Below, in pieces: positions 27,500 through 36,280 of a stretch of 64,000 bases of DNA. Positions within the stretch are counted from its first letter, which is position 1, and every line of letters starts with the position of its first letter. Under the pieces are notes generated by a model. The model had not been told where the DNA came from, made no database searches, and was given only the letters and a program-made list of their open reading frames with translations. The position numbers and the translations under genes were made by a program. This DNA is from Corallococcus soli (GTDB taxonomy: Bacteria; Myxococcota; Myxococcia; Myxococcales; Myxococcaceae), in the NCBI RefSeq assembly GCF_014930455.1, contig NZ_JAAIYO010000008.1, forward strand, positions 288,367-352,366, given 5' to 3'.

Positions 27500-28309
27500 T
27501 CAACGTTCGGCTTCCATGCGCGCCTTCTCTCGGACAATGACGTCGCGCACATGGTCGCGCAGGGCGTGTACGTCCCCGTTGAAGCCGGCCGGGTCGATGG
27601 GCTCCAGCACGCGCACCCGGGCGTGGACCGCCTGCTGGATGACCAGCCCGTGCTTGGGGATGGTCCGCGCGGTGCCGGTGAGGACGATGGGGATGATGGG
27701 GCAGCGCTGCTGGATGGACAGCGTGAAGGCGCCGTCCTTGAAGGCCTTCACCTCGCCATCCTTGGAGCGGGTGCCTTCGGGGAACATGAGGATGGGGATG
27801 CCGCGCGAAAGCCAGCGCTCACACCCGGCCATCATCTGGATGATGCTCTCGCGGTCGCCCCGGATGAGCGGTACGTAGCGGTTGAGGCGCATGTTCCAGC
27901 CGATGAGCGGCAGCTTGAAGTTCTCCGCCTTGGACACCCACTTGAACGGCCGGTAGAGGCCGAACAGGACCAGGATGTCCGCCAGTGACTCGTGGTTGGC
28001 CACCAGCACCGCCGCGCCCTTCCACGGCAGGCGTTCGCGGCCCTCCACCCGCAGGTGCCACAGCGGGTTCACGTAGAAATACAGCTGCGCCCAGAAGCAC
28101 GAATACAGGTGCAGCATGCGCCCATCCGCGTCGAACGGGCGGGTGAGTGCCCACAGCAGCAGTGCACCCATGAACAGTGCCGTGCTGGACAGCGCGAAGA
28201 AGATCCAGAATGCGATTGAGAGGAGGATTCGGATAGCCCCCAGTCTGTCATGGATTGGTGGATCCACCCATCGGAGGTGGGCACTATCGGTTCGCGGCGC
28301 ACCGGGCAC
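27500..28309 (-). CDS. 1-acyl-glycerol-3-phosphate acyltransferase (PlsC family)
   Basis: 269-residue membrane-bound acyltransferase. Signature motifs: NHESLAD (the HX4D catalytic block, near residue 101) and FPEGTRSKDG (block III, near residue 177). One or two N-terminal hydrophobic segments anchor it. It transfers an acyl chain to lysophosphatidic acid in phospholipid synthesis. The start at 28309 leaves only 14 bp to the divergent MaoC gene; a GTG at 28267 is an alternative, which would free room for a promoter. Confidence 0.9.
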   Translation of the reverse strand: MPGAPRTDSAHLRWVDPPIHDRLGAIRILLSIAFWIFFALSSTALFMGALLLWALTRPFDADGRMLHLYSCFWAQLYFYVNPLWHLRVEGRERLPWKGAAVLVANHESLADILVLFGLYRPFKWVSKAENFKLPLIGWNMRLNRYVPLIRGDRESIIQMMAGCERWLSRGIPILMFPEGTRSKDGEVKAFKDGAFTLSIQQRCPIIPIVLTGTARTIPKHGLVIQQAVHARVRVLEPIDPAGFNGDVHALRDHVRDVIVREKARMEAER

Positions 28310-28323
28310 GAAGGGACAGGGAC

Positions 28324-28800
28324 ATGAATCCAGCGGAGACGGGGGAGCGGAAGGAATTGTTCCTGGACGACCTCCAGGTGGGCCAGCGTTTCGTCAGCGG
28401 CACGCATGCCGTGGACGCGGAGCAGATCATCGCCTTCGCCCGGCAGTTTGATCCGCAGGGCTTCCACCTGGACGACGAAGCCGCGAAGGACACGCTCTTC
28501 GAAAGCCTGGCGGCGAGCGGCTGGCACACGGCCGCCATCACCATGAAGCTCAACGTGCAGGGGGGCCTGCCGTTCCGGGGGGGCATCATCGGGGCGGGCG
28601 GGGAGATCCGCTGGCCCAGGCCCACGCGTCCCGGGGACGTGCTGCACGTGGAGAGCGAGGTGGTGGAGGTCACCCCCTCGCGCACGAATCCGGCGCGAGG
28701 CATCGCCACGGTGCGCAGTGAGACGCGCAACCAGCGGGGGGACGTGGTGCAGGTGCTCACCGCGAAGCTGGTCCTGCCCCGCCGCCCGGCGAGCGGGTGA
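28324..28800 (+). CDS. MaoC-like dehydratase / hotdog-fold protein
   Basis: 158-residue single-hotdog protein of the MaoC family. The hydratase motif is present: FARQFDPQGFHLDD (near residue 40-53; D45 and H50 match the catalytic D-x4-H) and SGWHTAAI. Such enzymes hydrate or dehydrate enoyl thioesters. The ATG at 28324 has AGGGACAGGG before it. Next to an acyltransferase and a desaturase, so a lipid role is likely. Confidence 0.87.
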   Translation: MNPAETGERKELFLDDLQVGQRFVSGTHAVDAEQIIAFARQFDPQGFHLDDEAAKDTLFESLAASGWHTAAITMKLNVQGGLPFRGGIIGAGGEIRWPRPTRPGDVLHVESEVVEVTPSRTNPARGIATVRSETRNQRGDVVQVLTAKLVLPRRPASG

Positions 28801-28901
28801 GCTGGAACGAAGGCTTTCCGGCGCTCCGGGTGGAGGTTAGCGTGCGGCCTCTCATGGGCCGTGCCCGTGGTTCCCCCGTCCCGCCCCCCAGGAGTCCTTC
28901 C

Positions 28902-30062
28902 ATGTCCCGCGGCACCCCCGACTTCGACCTCGCCTCCGTGGACGCGGAGGGCTTCTACCGGGAGCTGAAGGAGATCCGCGCCCAGGTGGACGCCTCCCTG
29001 GGCGAGGCGGACGCGGCGCACCTGCGCAAGCTGGAGCGCTGGGGACGGGTGGCCACCGGGCTGGGCGTGGGCACGGCGTGGATCGCCCCCAACCCCCTGA
29101 GCGCGGTGGCGCTGGGCCTGGGGCGCTCGACGCGCTGGCTGCTCATGCACCACGTGGGGCACCGGGGCTACGACCGGGTGCCGGGCCTGCCCGCGTCGCG
29201 CACGAGCAAGGGCTTCGCGAAGGGCCACCGACGCTTCCTGGACTGGCTGGACTGGATGCTGCCGGAGGCGTGGGTCTTCGAGCACAACGTGCTGCACCAC
29301 TCGCACACCGGCGAGGACGCGGACCCCGACCTGCTGGAGCGCAACGCGGAGGGCACGCTCCGGGACACGGGCCGGCCGCTGCCGCTGCGCTACCTGCAGC
29401 TGGCGCTCCTGGCCATCACCTGGCGCGCCAGCTACTACGCGCCGGAGACGCTGGGGTCGCTGCGGCGCAAGGGCCGGCGTGAGGGCGGGTCGCTGACGCG
29501 GGCGGAGGTGTGGGAGCTGGTGACGCGCTGCTACCTGCCGTACGCGGCCGTCAACTTCGGCCTGTACCCGGCGGCGTTCCTGGTGCTGGGGCCGTGGGCG
29601 GCGTTCAGCGTGCTCTGCAACTCCGTGATGGCGGACGTCGTCACCAACCTGCACACGTTCTTCGTCGTGGGGCCCAACCACACCGGCGAGGACCTGTACC
29701 GCTTCGACAGCGCGCCCGCGAACAAGGCCGAGCGCATGGTGCAGCAGGTGCTGGGCAGCGCGAACTACCGCACGGGCGGCGACCTCAACGACTACGCCCA
29801 CCTGTGGCTGAACTATCAAATCGAGCACCACCTCTGGCCGGACCTGCCGATGCTGAAGTACGCCGAGGTGCAGCCGAAGGTGCGCGCCCTGTGCGAGAAG
29901 TACGGCATCCCCTACGTGCAGGAGAGCGTCTGGACGCGCGCGCGCAAGATGGTGGACGTCGTCGTGGGCAAGGCGTCCATGAAGCGGCTGGCGAAGGCCG
30001 GGGCTCCGGCGGCGACGGACGCGAGCGTGGACGCGGCGGCGGCGGAGGCCTCCGCGGCCTGA
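28902..30062 (+). CDS. Fatty acid desaturase (front-end/sphingolipid-like histidine boxes)
   Basis: 386-residue membrane di-iron desaturase. Histidine boxes: HHVGHRG (near residue 85), EHNVLHHSHTGEDAD (near 127-141) and QIEHHLWPDLP (near 306). The third box begins with Q, the mark of front-end and related acyl desaturases, but there is no cytochrome b5 domain. An Ala-rich tail follows. The ATG at 28902 has AGGAG 8 bp upstream. Third desaturase in this window and unlike the other two. Confidence 0.88.
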   Translation: MSRGTPDFDLASVDAEGFYRELKEIRAQVDASLGEADAAHLRKLERWGRVATGLGVGTAWIAPNPLSAVALGLGRSTRWLLMHHVGHRGYDRVPGLPASRTSKGFAKGHRRFLDWLDWMLPEAWVFEHNVLHHSHTGEDADPDLLERNAEGTLRDTGRPLPLRYLQLALLAITWRASYYAPETLGSLRRKGRREGGSLTRAEVWELVTRCYLPYAAVNFGLYPAAFLVLGPWAAFSVLCNSVMADVVTNLHTFFVVGPNHTGEDLYRFDSAPANKAERMVQQVLGSANYRTGGDLNDYAHLWLNYQIEHHLWPDLPMLKYAEVQPKVRALCEKYGIPYVQESVWTRARKMVDVVVGKASMKRLAKAGAPAATDASVDAAAAEASAA

Positions 30063-30063
30063 G

Positions 30064-30561
30064 TCAGGCGGGAGGCGCGCGGCGACGGCGGGGCAGGGGG
30101 GCGAGCGCCACGGGCGTGGCCTCCACCGTCGTCCCCTCGTGGCGGATGGCCTCCGCGTTCACCACGCGCACGCCGTCCGGCTGCACGGGCAGGCCGATGG
30201 TCTCCACGAACAGGCGGTAGCTCTCCTCCAGCCGCCGGTGCAGGGCGATGAAGGTCTGGTGCGCGGTGCCGGGCATGTCCTCCGTGTAGGTGAAGTACCA
30301 GCGCAGCTCGTCCAGGCGCGTGTAGAAGTGGTCCACCACGGCCTGCTCCTGTTCGGACAGGTGGATGAGCTGGATGAAGGCGCCGGCGGCGTAGTGCGAC
30401 GCCACCGTCTCCACCAGCGGGCCCCGGCTGCGCAGGCGGGAGAAGAGGATGAACATCTCCTCCCGGCGTGCGGCCAGGCGGCGCATGATCCCGGCGGCGT
30501 CCAGGGCGAGCAGGTTGCGAACGCGCGCGGTGGTCTCTTCGGCCTTCTTGCGGCGAGCCAT
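30064..30561 (-). CDS. Hypothetical helical protein
   Basis: 165-residue protein, mostly alpha-helical in appearance, starting ARRKKAEETTARVRNLL, ending in a basic proline/arginine-rich tail (PLPRRRRAPPA). No signal peptide or known motif. The ATG at 30561 was chosen because the upstream extension is arginine/glycine-rich and unconserved-looking. Its stop is 2 bp from that of the convergent desaturase. Confidence 0.65.
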   Translation of the reverse strand: MARRKKAEETTARVRNLLALDAAGIMRRLAARREEMFILFSRLRSRGPLVETVASHYAAGAFIQLIHLSEQEQAVVDHFYTRLDELRWYFTYTEDMPGTAHQTFIALHRRLEESYRLFVETIGLPVQPDGVRVVNAEAIRHEGTTVEATPVALAPLPRRRRAPPA

Positions 30562-30734
30562 GGTGCGACGCAGCCTACCGTCAGTGGCCTCGTGTCCGTG
30601 AGGACCCCGTGCGCTCCGGCGGGCCTGCGGCGCCCCCGGGGCCGTCCTCCCCGTGGGGAGGCGGGCGACCGGGCCCGTGTCCGCCTCACGGGGATGCGGC
30701 ATGGCAGTGGAGCGGTTGTTACGGTGGGGCCACC

Positions 30735-31361
30735 ATGGTGCTCAAGATCGTCCAGGCAGGAGAGCCGGTGCTGCGACAGCGCGCCCGCGAGCTGACCCCC
30801 GAGGAGATTGGCAGTGAGGAGACGCGACGGCTCATCGCGCTGATGCGCGACACGATGCGGGACGCGCCCGGCGTGGGGCTGGCGGCGCCCCAGGTGGGGG
30901 TGGGCCTGCGGCTGGTCGTCATCGAGGACCGCGCGGAGTACCAGGCCGGCGCGACGCCCGCGGACCTGGCCACGCGGGAGCGCGCGCCGGTGGCGTTCCA
31001 CGTGTTGATCAACCCCAGGTTGGTGGTGGAGGACCCGACGCCCGCGGAGTTCCATGAGGGCTGCCTGAGCGTGAACGGGTTCGCGGCGCTGGTGCCCCGG
31101 GCGCGCGGCGTGCGGGTGGAGGCGCTGGACGAGCACGGGCAGCCGGTGTCGCTGTCGGCGCGGGGCTGGTACGCGCGCATCCTCCAGCACGAGGTGGACC
31201 ACCTGGACGGCACCCTCTACGTGGACCGCATGGAGACGCGCAGCCTCACCACGCAGGACAACCACCGCCGGCATTGGATGGGCAGGAGCACGGCGCAGGT
31301 GCGCGAGGCGCTGGGGCTGCCCGAAAGACAGACGGGGATTCCCCCGGAGGAGACGTCATGA
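30735..31361 (+). CDS. def: Peptide deformylase
   Basis: 208-residue peptide deformylase. It removes the formyl group from the initiator methionine of new proteins. All three motifs are present: GVGLAAPQVG (47-56), EGCLSV with metal-ligand C110, and QHEVDH with H152, E153 and H156. It is slightly longer than the usual 165-190 residues because of an insert after motif 1. ATG at 30735. Its last 4 bases overlap the start of the next gene (ATGA). Confidence 0.95.
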   Translation: MVLKIVQAGEPVLRQRARELTPEEIGSEETRRLIALMRDTMRDAPGVGLAAPQVGVGLRLVVIEDRAEYQAGATPADLATRERAPVAFHVLINPRLVVEDPTPAEFHEGCLSVNGFAALVPRARGVRVEALDEHGQPVSLSARGWYARILQHEVDHLDGTLYVDRMETRSLTTQDNHRRHWMGRSTAQVREALGLPERQTGIPPEETS

Positions 31362-32434
31362 GCAACACCCGGCTGTTCACCCCGCTGAAGCTGCGGGACG
31401 TCACGCTGCGCAACCGCGTGGTGGTCTCACCCATGTGTCAGTACTCCAGCGAGGACGGCTTCGCCAATGAGTGGCACGTCGTGCACCTGGGCAGTCGCGC
31501 GGTGGGGGGCGCGGGGCTGGTGTTGACGGAGGCCACGGCGGTGGAGCCGGAGGGGCGCATCTCGCCGCAGGATTTGGGGCTGTGGAAGGACGCGCACGTG
31601 GAGACGTTGGCGCGCATCAACCGTTTCATGCACCAGAACGGCGCCGCGTCGGGCGTGCAACTGGCGCACGCGGGCCGGAAGGCCTCCACGCCTCGGCCCT
31701 GGGACACGGGGCAGGGCTCCACGGTGGCGCCGGAGCACGGGGGCTGGACGCCGGTGGGGCCCACGGCGGAGGCGTTCGACGAGGCGTATCCGAAGCCGGC
31801 GGCGCTGGACGAGGCGGGCATCGCGCGAGTGGTGAAGGCGTTCGGTGACGCGGCGGTGCGGGCCAAGGCGGCGGGGTTCCAGGTGGTGGAGCTGCACGCG
31901 GCGCACGGCTACCTGCTGCACGAGTTCCTGTCGCCGCTGTCGAACAAGCGGACGGACCGGTACGGCGGCTCGTTCGAGAACCGCACGCGCTTCGCGCTGG
32001 AGGTGACGCGCGCGGTGCGGGCGAAGTGGCCGGAGTCACAGCCGCTCTTCATGCGCATCTCCGCCACGGATTGGGTGGAGGGGGGCTGGACGGCGGAGGA
32101 TTCGGTGGCGCTGGCGAAGCTGGTGGCGAAGGAGGGCGTGGACCTCATCGACTGCTCGTCGGGGGGCGTGGTGCCCGGGGTGAAGATTCCGGTGGGGCCG
32201 GGCTACCAGACGTCGCTGGCGGAGAAAGTTCGCAAGGAGACGGGCCTGCTGACGGGCGCGGTGGGGATGATCCGCTCCGCGTTCCAGGCGGAGCACGTCC
32301 TGGCGACGGGGCAGGCGGACGTCGTCATCCTGGCGCGGGAGCTGCTGCGCGATCCGTACTGGCCGCTGCGCGCCGCGAAGGAGCTGCACGCGGACGTCCT
32401 CTGGCCGCACCAGTACGAGCGCGCGAAGAACTGA
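31358..32434 (+). CDS. Old yellow enzyme, NADPH dehydrogenase YqjM/NamA type
   Basis: 358-residue FMN-dependent TIM-barrel ene-reductase. Visible family features: VVVSPMCQYSSEDG near the N-terminus (with the YqjM-type cysteine), HLGSRAVGG, QLAHAGRKA, GFQVVELHAAHGYLLHEFL and GGSFENRTRF. The YqjM class reduces the C=C bond of enones and nitro compounds with NADPH. Starts inside the deformylase stop codon (overlap of 4) with GGAGGAG as binding site, so translation is coupled. Confidence 0.93.
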   Translation: MSNTRLFTPLKLRDVTLRNRVVVSPMCQYSSEDGFANEWHVVHLGSRAVGGAGLVLTEATAVEPEGRISPQDLGLWKDAHVETLARINRFMHQNGAASGVQLAHAGRKASTPRPWDTGQGSTVAPEHGGWTPVGPTAEAFDEAYPKPAALDEAGIARVVKAFGDAAVRAKAAGFQVVELHAAHGYLLHEFLSPLSNKRTDRYGGSFENRTRFALEVTRAVRAKWPESQPLFMRISATDWVEGGWTAEDSVALAKLVAKEGVDLIDCSSGGVVPGVKIPVGPGYQTSLAEKVRKETGLLTGAVGMIRSAFQAEHVLATGQADVVILARELLRDPYWPLRAAKELHADVLWPHQYERAKN

Positions 32435-32455
32435 CGTGTGACGTGGGGCGCCGGT

Positions 32456-33352
32456 TCAGTCGTCGAGGAACCGGCGGTCCCACTGTTGGAAGGTCGCGGC
32501 GGGGAAGCCCGGGGGGCCGTGAGGGGCGTGGAAGGCCCAGGGCTCCAGGACGCGGGCAAGCTCCCGGTACGCGGGCAGCGGTTGATCGGGGCCTCCGGGT
32601 TCCGGAGCCGGGCCCAGGGTGACGACAGCCCGGGACGCGTCCAGGGACTCCACGGTGGTGCCAGGGGTGTGGAGCTGGGAGCGCAGGAAGTCCGTGCCGC
32701 CCATTTCGCTCAGGGCTGGATCGCCAATGAACGTCATCCAGTGCGGGACGCGCAGGCGGGTGCCGATGTCATAGGCGGTCCGCTGGAGATCCAGGACGTC
32801 GACTCCTGGATGCTGGAGCAACTGGGGAACGAGGTCCTTCATGACGGTCCCAAAGTCCAGGAAGCCGGAAACAGAGTACCCCGCATGGCCTGCGCTGAAG
32901 GGCAGTGGCTCGGCCAGAGCGATTGCCAATTCCCGGACGCGTTGCGGTCCATGGGACTTCATCCATGCCGTTGGAATCACGAATTGAACTGCGGTCACGG
33001 CGTCAGGGAACCCACGAAACTGTGGGTTGTCCAGGTCCTTTCCATCGTAATTGAACTCATAACTGTCAGGATATGGATTGTCATTGGTGAGCGAAACGTG
33101 CGTGCGGATCGAACGACGGAGCTTCTCGCGGATCTTCTCCCAACCGGCATGATCCAAATCCCGCCACTCACCGTCCTCGTGTGCATATTGCGTGAGGGCC
33201 TGCGCTCCTACCACTTCGGTGAATATTTGAAGTGATTGCGATACGGCGCTGGAGACCTCCGCAGTGGCTCTGGGGAGATAGAGGCAGATGCTGATGTTTT
33301 CTTGTGTGACAACCCTGCCCTTTCGGGTGACCTGCATTCTTGGAGAGTTCAT
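32456..33352 (-). CDS. DUF3396 (type VI immunity family) protein, probable toxin immunity
   Basis: 298-residue soluble protein with features of the DUF3396 immunity family, such as FPDAVTAVQFVIPT, HAGYSVSGFLDFG and the TAYDIGTRLRVPHWMTFIG segment. In myxobacteria and T6SS-bearing bacteria this family protects against the toxin encoded just upstream. Here the upstream gene ends 2 bp before this ATG and encodes a predicted nuclease toxin that carries an in-frame stop. The region is clearly less GC-rich than its flanks, a sign of transfer. Confidence 0.8.
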   Translation of the reverse strand: MNSPRMQVTRKGRVVTQENISICLYLPRATAEVSSAVSQSLQIFTEVVGAQALTQYAHEDGEWRDLDHAGWEKIREKLRRSIRTHVSLTNDNPYPDSYEFNYDGKDLDNPQFRGFPDAVTAVQFVIPTAWMKSHGPQRVRELAIALAEPLPFSAGHAGYSVSGFLDFGTVMKDLVPQLLQHPGVDVLDLQRTAYDIGTRLRVPHWMTFIGDPALSEMGGTDFLRSQLHTPGTTVESLDASRAVVTLGPAPEPGGPDQPLPAYRELARVLEPWAFHAPHGPPGFPAATFQQWDRRFLDD

Positions 33353-33354
33353 AT

Positions 33355-34146
33355 TCAGGGGCTTGCTCCCAGCCAGGGGGAAACTCGAAGGACAAGCTTG
33401 ATCTTGAATGCTTCGGAGTAGATGTCGCTCTGGGTTCTTCCTGCGTAGGGATGCCCTGGCGAGTACTCTCGCCAAGGGGTAAGCCTGGAGATGTCGGCAC
33501 AGGGAAACTTGAAGTCGTAGATGGCCTGGACCCTCTCCGGATGTCCGTCGTGAAGGACGACGTCTGGCACAAGGGTTCCCTTCAGCTCGAAGAAGCTCCC
33601 GTCGCGCCGAATGCCATCCACTTTGTCTGGCGATAGCTAGGTCGTCTCCTTGCGGTCCGGGTCGTATTTGTAGGTCGGTTCGAGGCTGAATCCACCCGGC
33701 CGGAGTTCATTCAACTTCTCGGCGGCACAGCGCAGCGCGATGCGGTGCATCTCCTCCCCGAGAATCATGGCGCGGGTAAGGGTCTTGCCCTGCGGACCCG
33801 TGAATTCTTCCAGGCACTCATCCCGGGTCGGACTTCGGGTCCCGAAGTGCTCAAGGATGATCTCTGCCCGAGCCTTGTCCGCGCATTCCTCCAGGGCTTC
33901 CGTGACCTGCTCCAGCAGCGCTTCATCCAGGAGCTTCGCCGCCGCGACCGCTGAACCTCCCGCGGTCCCCACGGCCCGGAGGGTCCAGGGGAGGATGGAT
34001 TCCTGCCCGGCGGCCTGGGCGCAGGAGGCGGGTCGGGTCCGGCAGGCGTTCGTCGCGGAGTCGAGCTTGAACCGCGCCCCTGCGCAGCCCTGGAGCAGCA
34101 CCGCCATGCCCAGCAATCCCAACGTCCACGTCGGCTTCAACCGCAC
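33355..34146 (-). pseudogene. SitA-like lipoprotein nuclease toxin gene interrupted by an in-frame amber codon
   Basis: Reading 34146 to 33355 gives one frame of 264 codons with a single TAG at 33637-33639 (codon 170). Before it: GTG start with GGAAGGAAGG upstream, a signal peptide with lipobox LLQGC (C21) and 149 helical residues. After it, in the same frame and with no shift, LSPDKVDG leads into a PD-(D/E)XK-like nuclease core: FELKG, PDVVLH, YDFKFPC and RTQSDIYSEAF. A lipoprotein signal, a variable middle, a C-terminal nuclease and an immediate immunity gene is the layout of SitA-type outer-membrane-exchange toxins of Myxococcus. A TGG-to-TAG change would explain the stop. A sequencing error, or a restart at GTG 33621, is possible. 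The toxin assignment is inference. Confidence 0.7.
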
Positions 34147-34184
34147 GAGCGCCTTCCTTCCCCGGTCCGCATAAGCTCCGCCGC

Positions 34185-35033
34185 ATGCTGACCGAGGTGC
34201 AGGCAGGACCCTATACCGTGCGCGGTATCTCCGTGGGCGGTGTGTACACGTCGCTCCTCGTACCGGAATTGGGCGTGCTGCTGGATGTCGGCGTTCCCAT
34301 CCGCTCCTTCGCCAGCACGGATCGCATCTTCCTGAGTCATGGCCATGCGGACCACGCCAGCGCGCTGGGGTCGCTCCTGGGCATCCGCGCGCTGGTGGGG
34401 AAGGGCCCGCCGCAGGTCTATCTCCCAGCGGAGATCGAAGCCCCCGTCCAGGAGGCCATCGCCGCGCTGGGACGGCTGCACCGCATGAACGCGGACCTCC
34501 ACACCGTGCCCATGCGCCCCGGTGACACCCTCAAGCTCCAGCAGGACCTCTGGGTGCGTGCCTTTCGCACGCACCATCCCGTGCCGTCGCTGGGCTACCA
34601 GTTCATCCGCCGCGTCTCCAAGCTCAAGCCCGAGTTCCGCGAGCTGCCCCCCGCGGAGATCGGCCGCCGTCGCCAGGCCGGTGAGCCCCTCTTCGATGAG
34701 GTCGAACGCCTGGAGCTGGCCTACTGCACCGACACGCTGTCCAACGTGCTGGAGCGCCAGCCGTCCCTGTTCGACAGCCGCGTGCTCATCCTCGAATGCA
34801 CGTTCATCGACGCGGAGCGCACCGTGCGCGATGCGCAGGAGCGGGCCCACATCCACCTGGAGGAGATCGCCTCCATGGCCGACCGCTTCCAGAACGAGGC
34901 CCTGGTCCTGATGCACTTCAGTCAGGCTTACAGCCCCGCTCAGGTCCACGCGACCCTCAAGGCCCGGCTGCCCGCCTCGCTCCTGGAGCGTGTGCGAATC
35001 TTCGCTCCGGACTCCGGCCGCTGGTTCGGTTGA
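34185..35033 (+). CDS. MBL-fold hydrolase, ribonuclease Z-like
   Basis: 282-residue metallo-beta-lactamase-fold protein. The zinc motif SHGHADH supplies H52, H54, D56 and H57; later ligands appear as LAYCTDT, ILECTFID and LMHFSQAY. The layout fits the ribonuclease Z/ElaC-like branch (tRNA 3' processing) or related phosphodiesterases. It lacks the long exosite arm typical of true RNase Z, so the assignment to tRNA is uncertain. Divergent from the toxin gene, with only 38 bp between. Confidence 0.85.
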   Translation: MLTEVQAGPYTVRGISVGGVYTSLLVPELGVLLDVGVPIRSFASTDRIFLSHGHADHASALGSLLGIRALVGKGPPQVYLPAEIEAPVQEAIAALGRLHRMNADLHTVPMRPGDTLKLQQDLWVRAFRTHHPVPSLGYQFIRRVSKLKPEFRELPPAEIGRRRQAGEPLFDEVERLELAYCTDTLSNVLERQPSLFDSRVLILECTFIDAERTVRDAQERAHIHLEEIASMADRFQNEALVLMHFSQAYSPAQVHATLKARLPASLLERVRIFAPDSGRWFG

Positions 35034-35064
35034 CCGCCAGCGCTGGCCTTCCTGAAAGGCAGCC

Positions 35065-36240
35065 ATGACTCCGCCTCCCGTCGCGTCCGCGCCCGTCCGA
35101 CACGTCCTCATCTCCGGGGCTGGCATTGGAGGGCTCACGCTGGCGTGCGCGCTGCACCGCGCCGGCCTGCGCGCCACCGTGCTCGAACGCGCGGACGCGC
35201 TGCGGCCGGTGGGCGCGGGGCTCATCGTGCAGGTGAATGCCTCGCTCGCGCTGCGCCGCATCGGCCTGTGTGACGCGGTGGTGGCCGAAGGGGCCCTGGT
35301 GGAACACAGCGCCGTGCTCGATGTGTCGGGCCAGCGCCTCACCCAGGTGGACGTAGGAGCGCTCCAGCGGGAGCTGGATGCGCCGATGGTCGCGCTGCAC
35401 CGCGCTCGCCTCCAGGCCGTCCTGCGCGCCCACGTCGGCCCGGAGGATGACGTGCGCCTGGGCGTCGCGGTGACGGGCTTCCAGGACGACGGGGCCCGGG
35501 TCACCGCGTCCCTGTCCGACGGCACCACCGTCTCCGGCGACGTGCTGGTGGGCGCGGACGGCCTGCGCTCCGCCGTGCGCACCGGGCTGTGGGGCGAACA
35601 GCCCACCCGGTACTCCGGCTACACGAGCTGGCGCGGCGTGTGCCCGGCCGCGGAGCTCGTCGCCCCGGGACACGTCTCCGAAACGTGGGGGCCCGGCGCG
35701 CGCTTCGGCATCGTGCCCATCGGCCATGGCGAGGTGTACTGGTTCGCCACGCTCAACGCCTCGGCGGGGACGGAGGACGCCCCCGGACAGACGCTCTCCG
35801 CCTTGCGCGAGCGCTTCTCCGGATGGCATGCGCCCATCGCGGCCCTGCTCACGGCGACCCCTCCCGAGCGCGTCCTGCGCACGGACATCCACGACCGCCC
35901 GCCGCTGCGCCAATGGAGCCGGGGCCGGGTGACCCTCCTGGGCGACGCCGCGCACCCGATGACGCCGAACCTGGGGCAGGGCGGCTGTCAGGCCATCGAG
36001 GACGCCGTGGTGCTGGCGGAGTCCCTGGCGGCCCCGGGCGCGGTGGAGGATGCGCTGCGCGCCTACGAGGCCCGCCGGCTGACGCGCGCCAACCAGATGG
36101 TCGTGCGCTCACGGCAGATGGGGCGCGTGGGCCAGTGGGAGAACGGCGCCGCTCGCTTCGTGCGGGATTCGCTGCTGCGGTGCGTTCCCGCGAGCATGGC
36201 CGCGCAGCAGATTCGGGAGCTGGTGAAGTCCGCGTCGTGA
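35065..36240 (+). CDS. FAD-dependent aromatic monooxygenase
   Basis: 391-residue class A flavoprotein monooxygenase. FAD motifs: GAGIGGLTLA (dinucleotide fold, residues 13-22), VGADGLRS (DG motif) and LLGDAAHPMTPNLGQGG (GD motif). These enzymes hydroxylate aromatic or polyketide-like substrates with NAD(P)H and oxygen. It starts 31 bp after the MBL hydrolase and may be co-transcribed with it. Substrate unknown. Confidence 0.9.
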   Translation: MTPPPVASAPVRHVLISGAGIGGLTLACALHRAGLRATVLERADALRPVGAGLIVQVNASLALRRIGLCDAVVAEGALVEHSAVLDVSGQRLTQVDVGALQRELDAPMVALHRARLQAVLRAHVGPEDDVRLGVAVTGFQDDGARVTASLSDGTTVSGDVLVGADGLRSAVRTGLWGEQPTRYSGYTSWRGVCPAAELVAPGHVSETWGPGARFGIVPIGHGEVYWFATLNASAGTEDAPGQTLSALRERFSGWHAPIAALLTATPPERVLRTDIHDRPPLRQWSRGRVTLLGDAAHPMTPNLGQGGCQAIEDAVVLAESLAAPGAVEDALRAYEARRLTRANQMVVRSRQMGRVGQWENGAARFVRDSLLRCVPASMAAQQIRELVKSAS

Positions 36241-36280
36241 GGCGGCCCACCCGGAGCGGGGCCGGGACAGGCCAGGGCCC

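Noticed and set aside
33168..33572. A 134-codon minus-strand frame overlapping the toxin C-terminus and immunity gene
   Set aside because: Sequence is Ser/Thr/Pro-rich without motifs and conflicts with two better supported genes.
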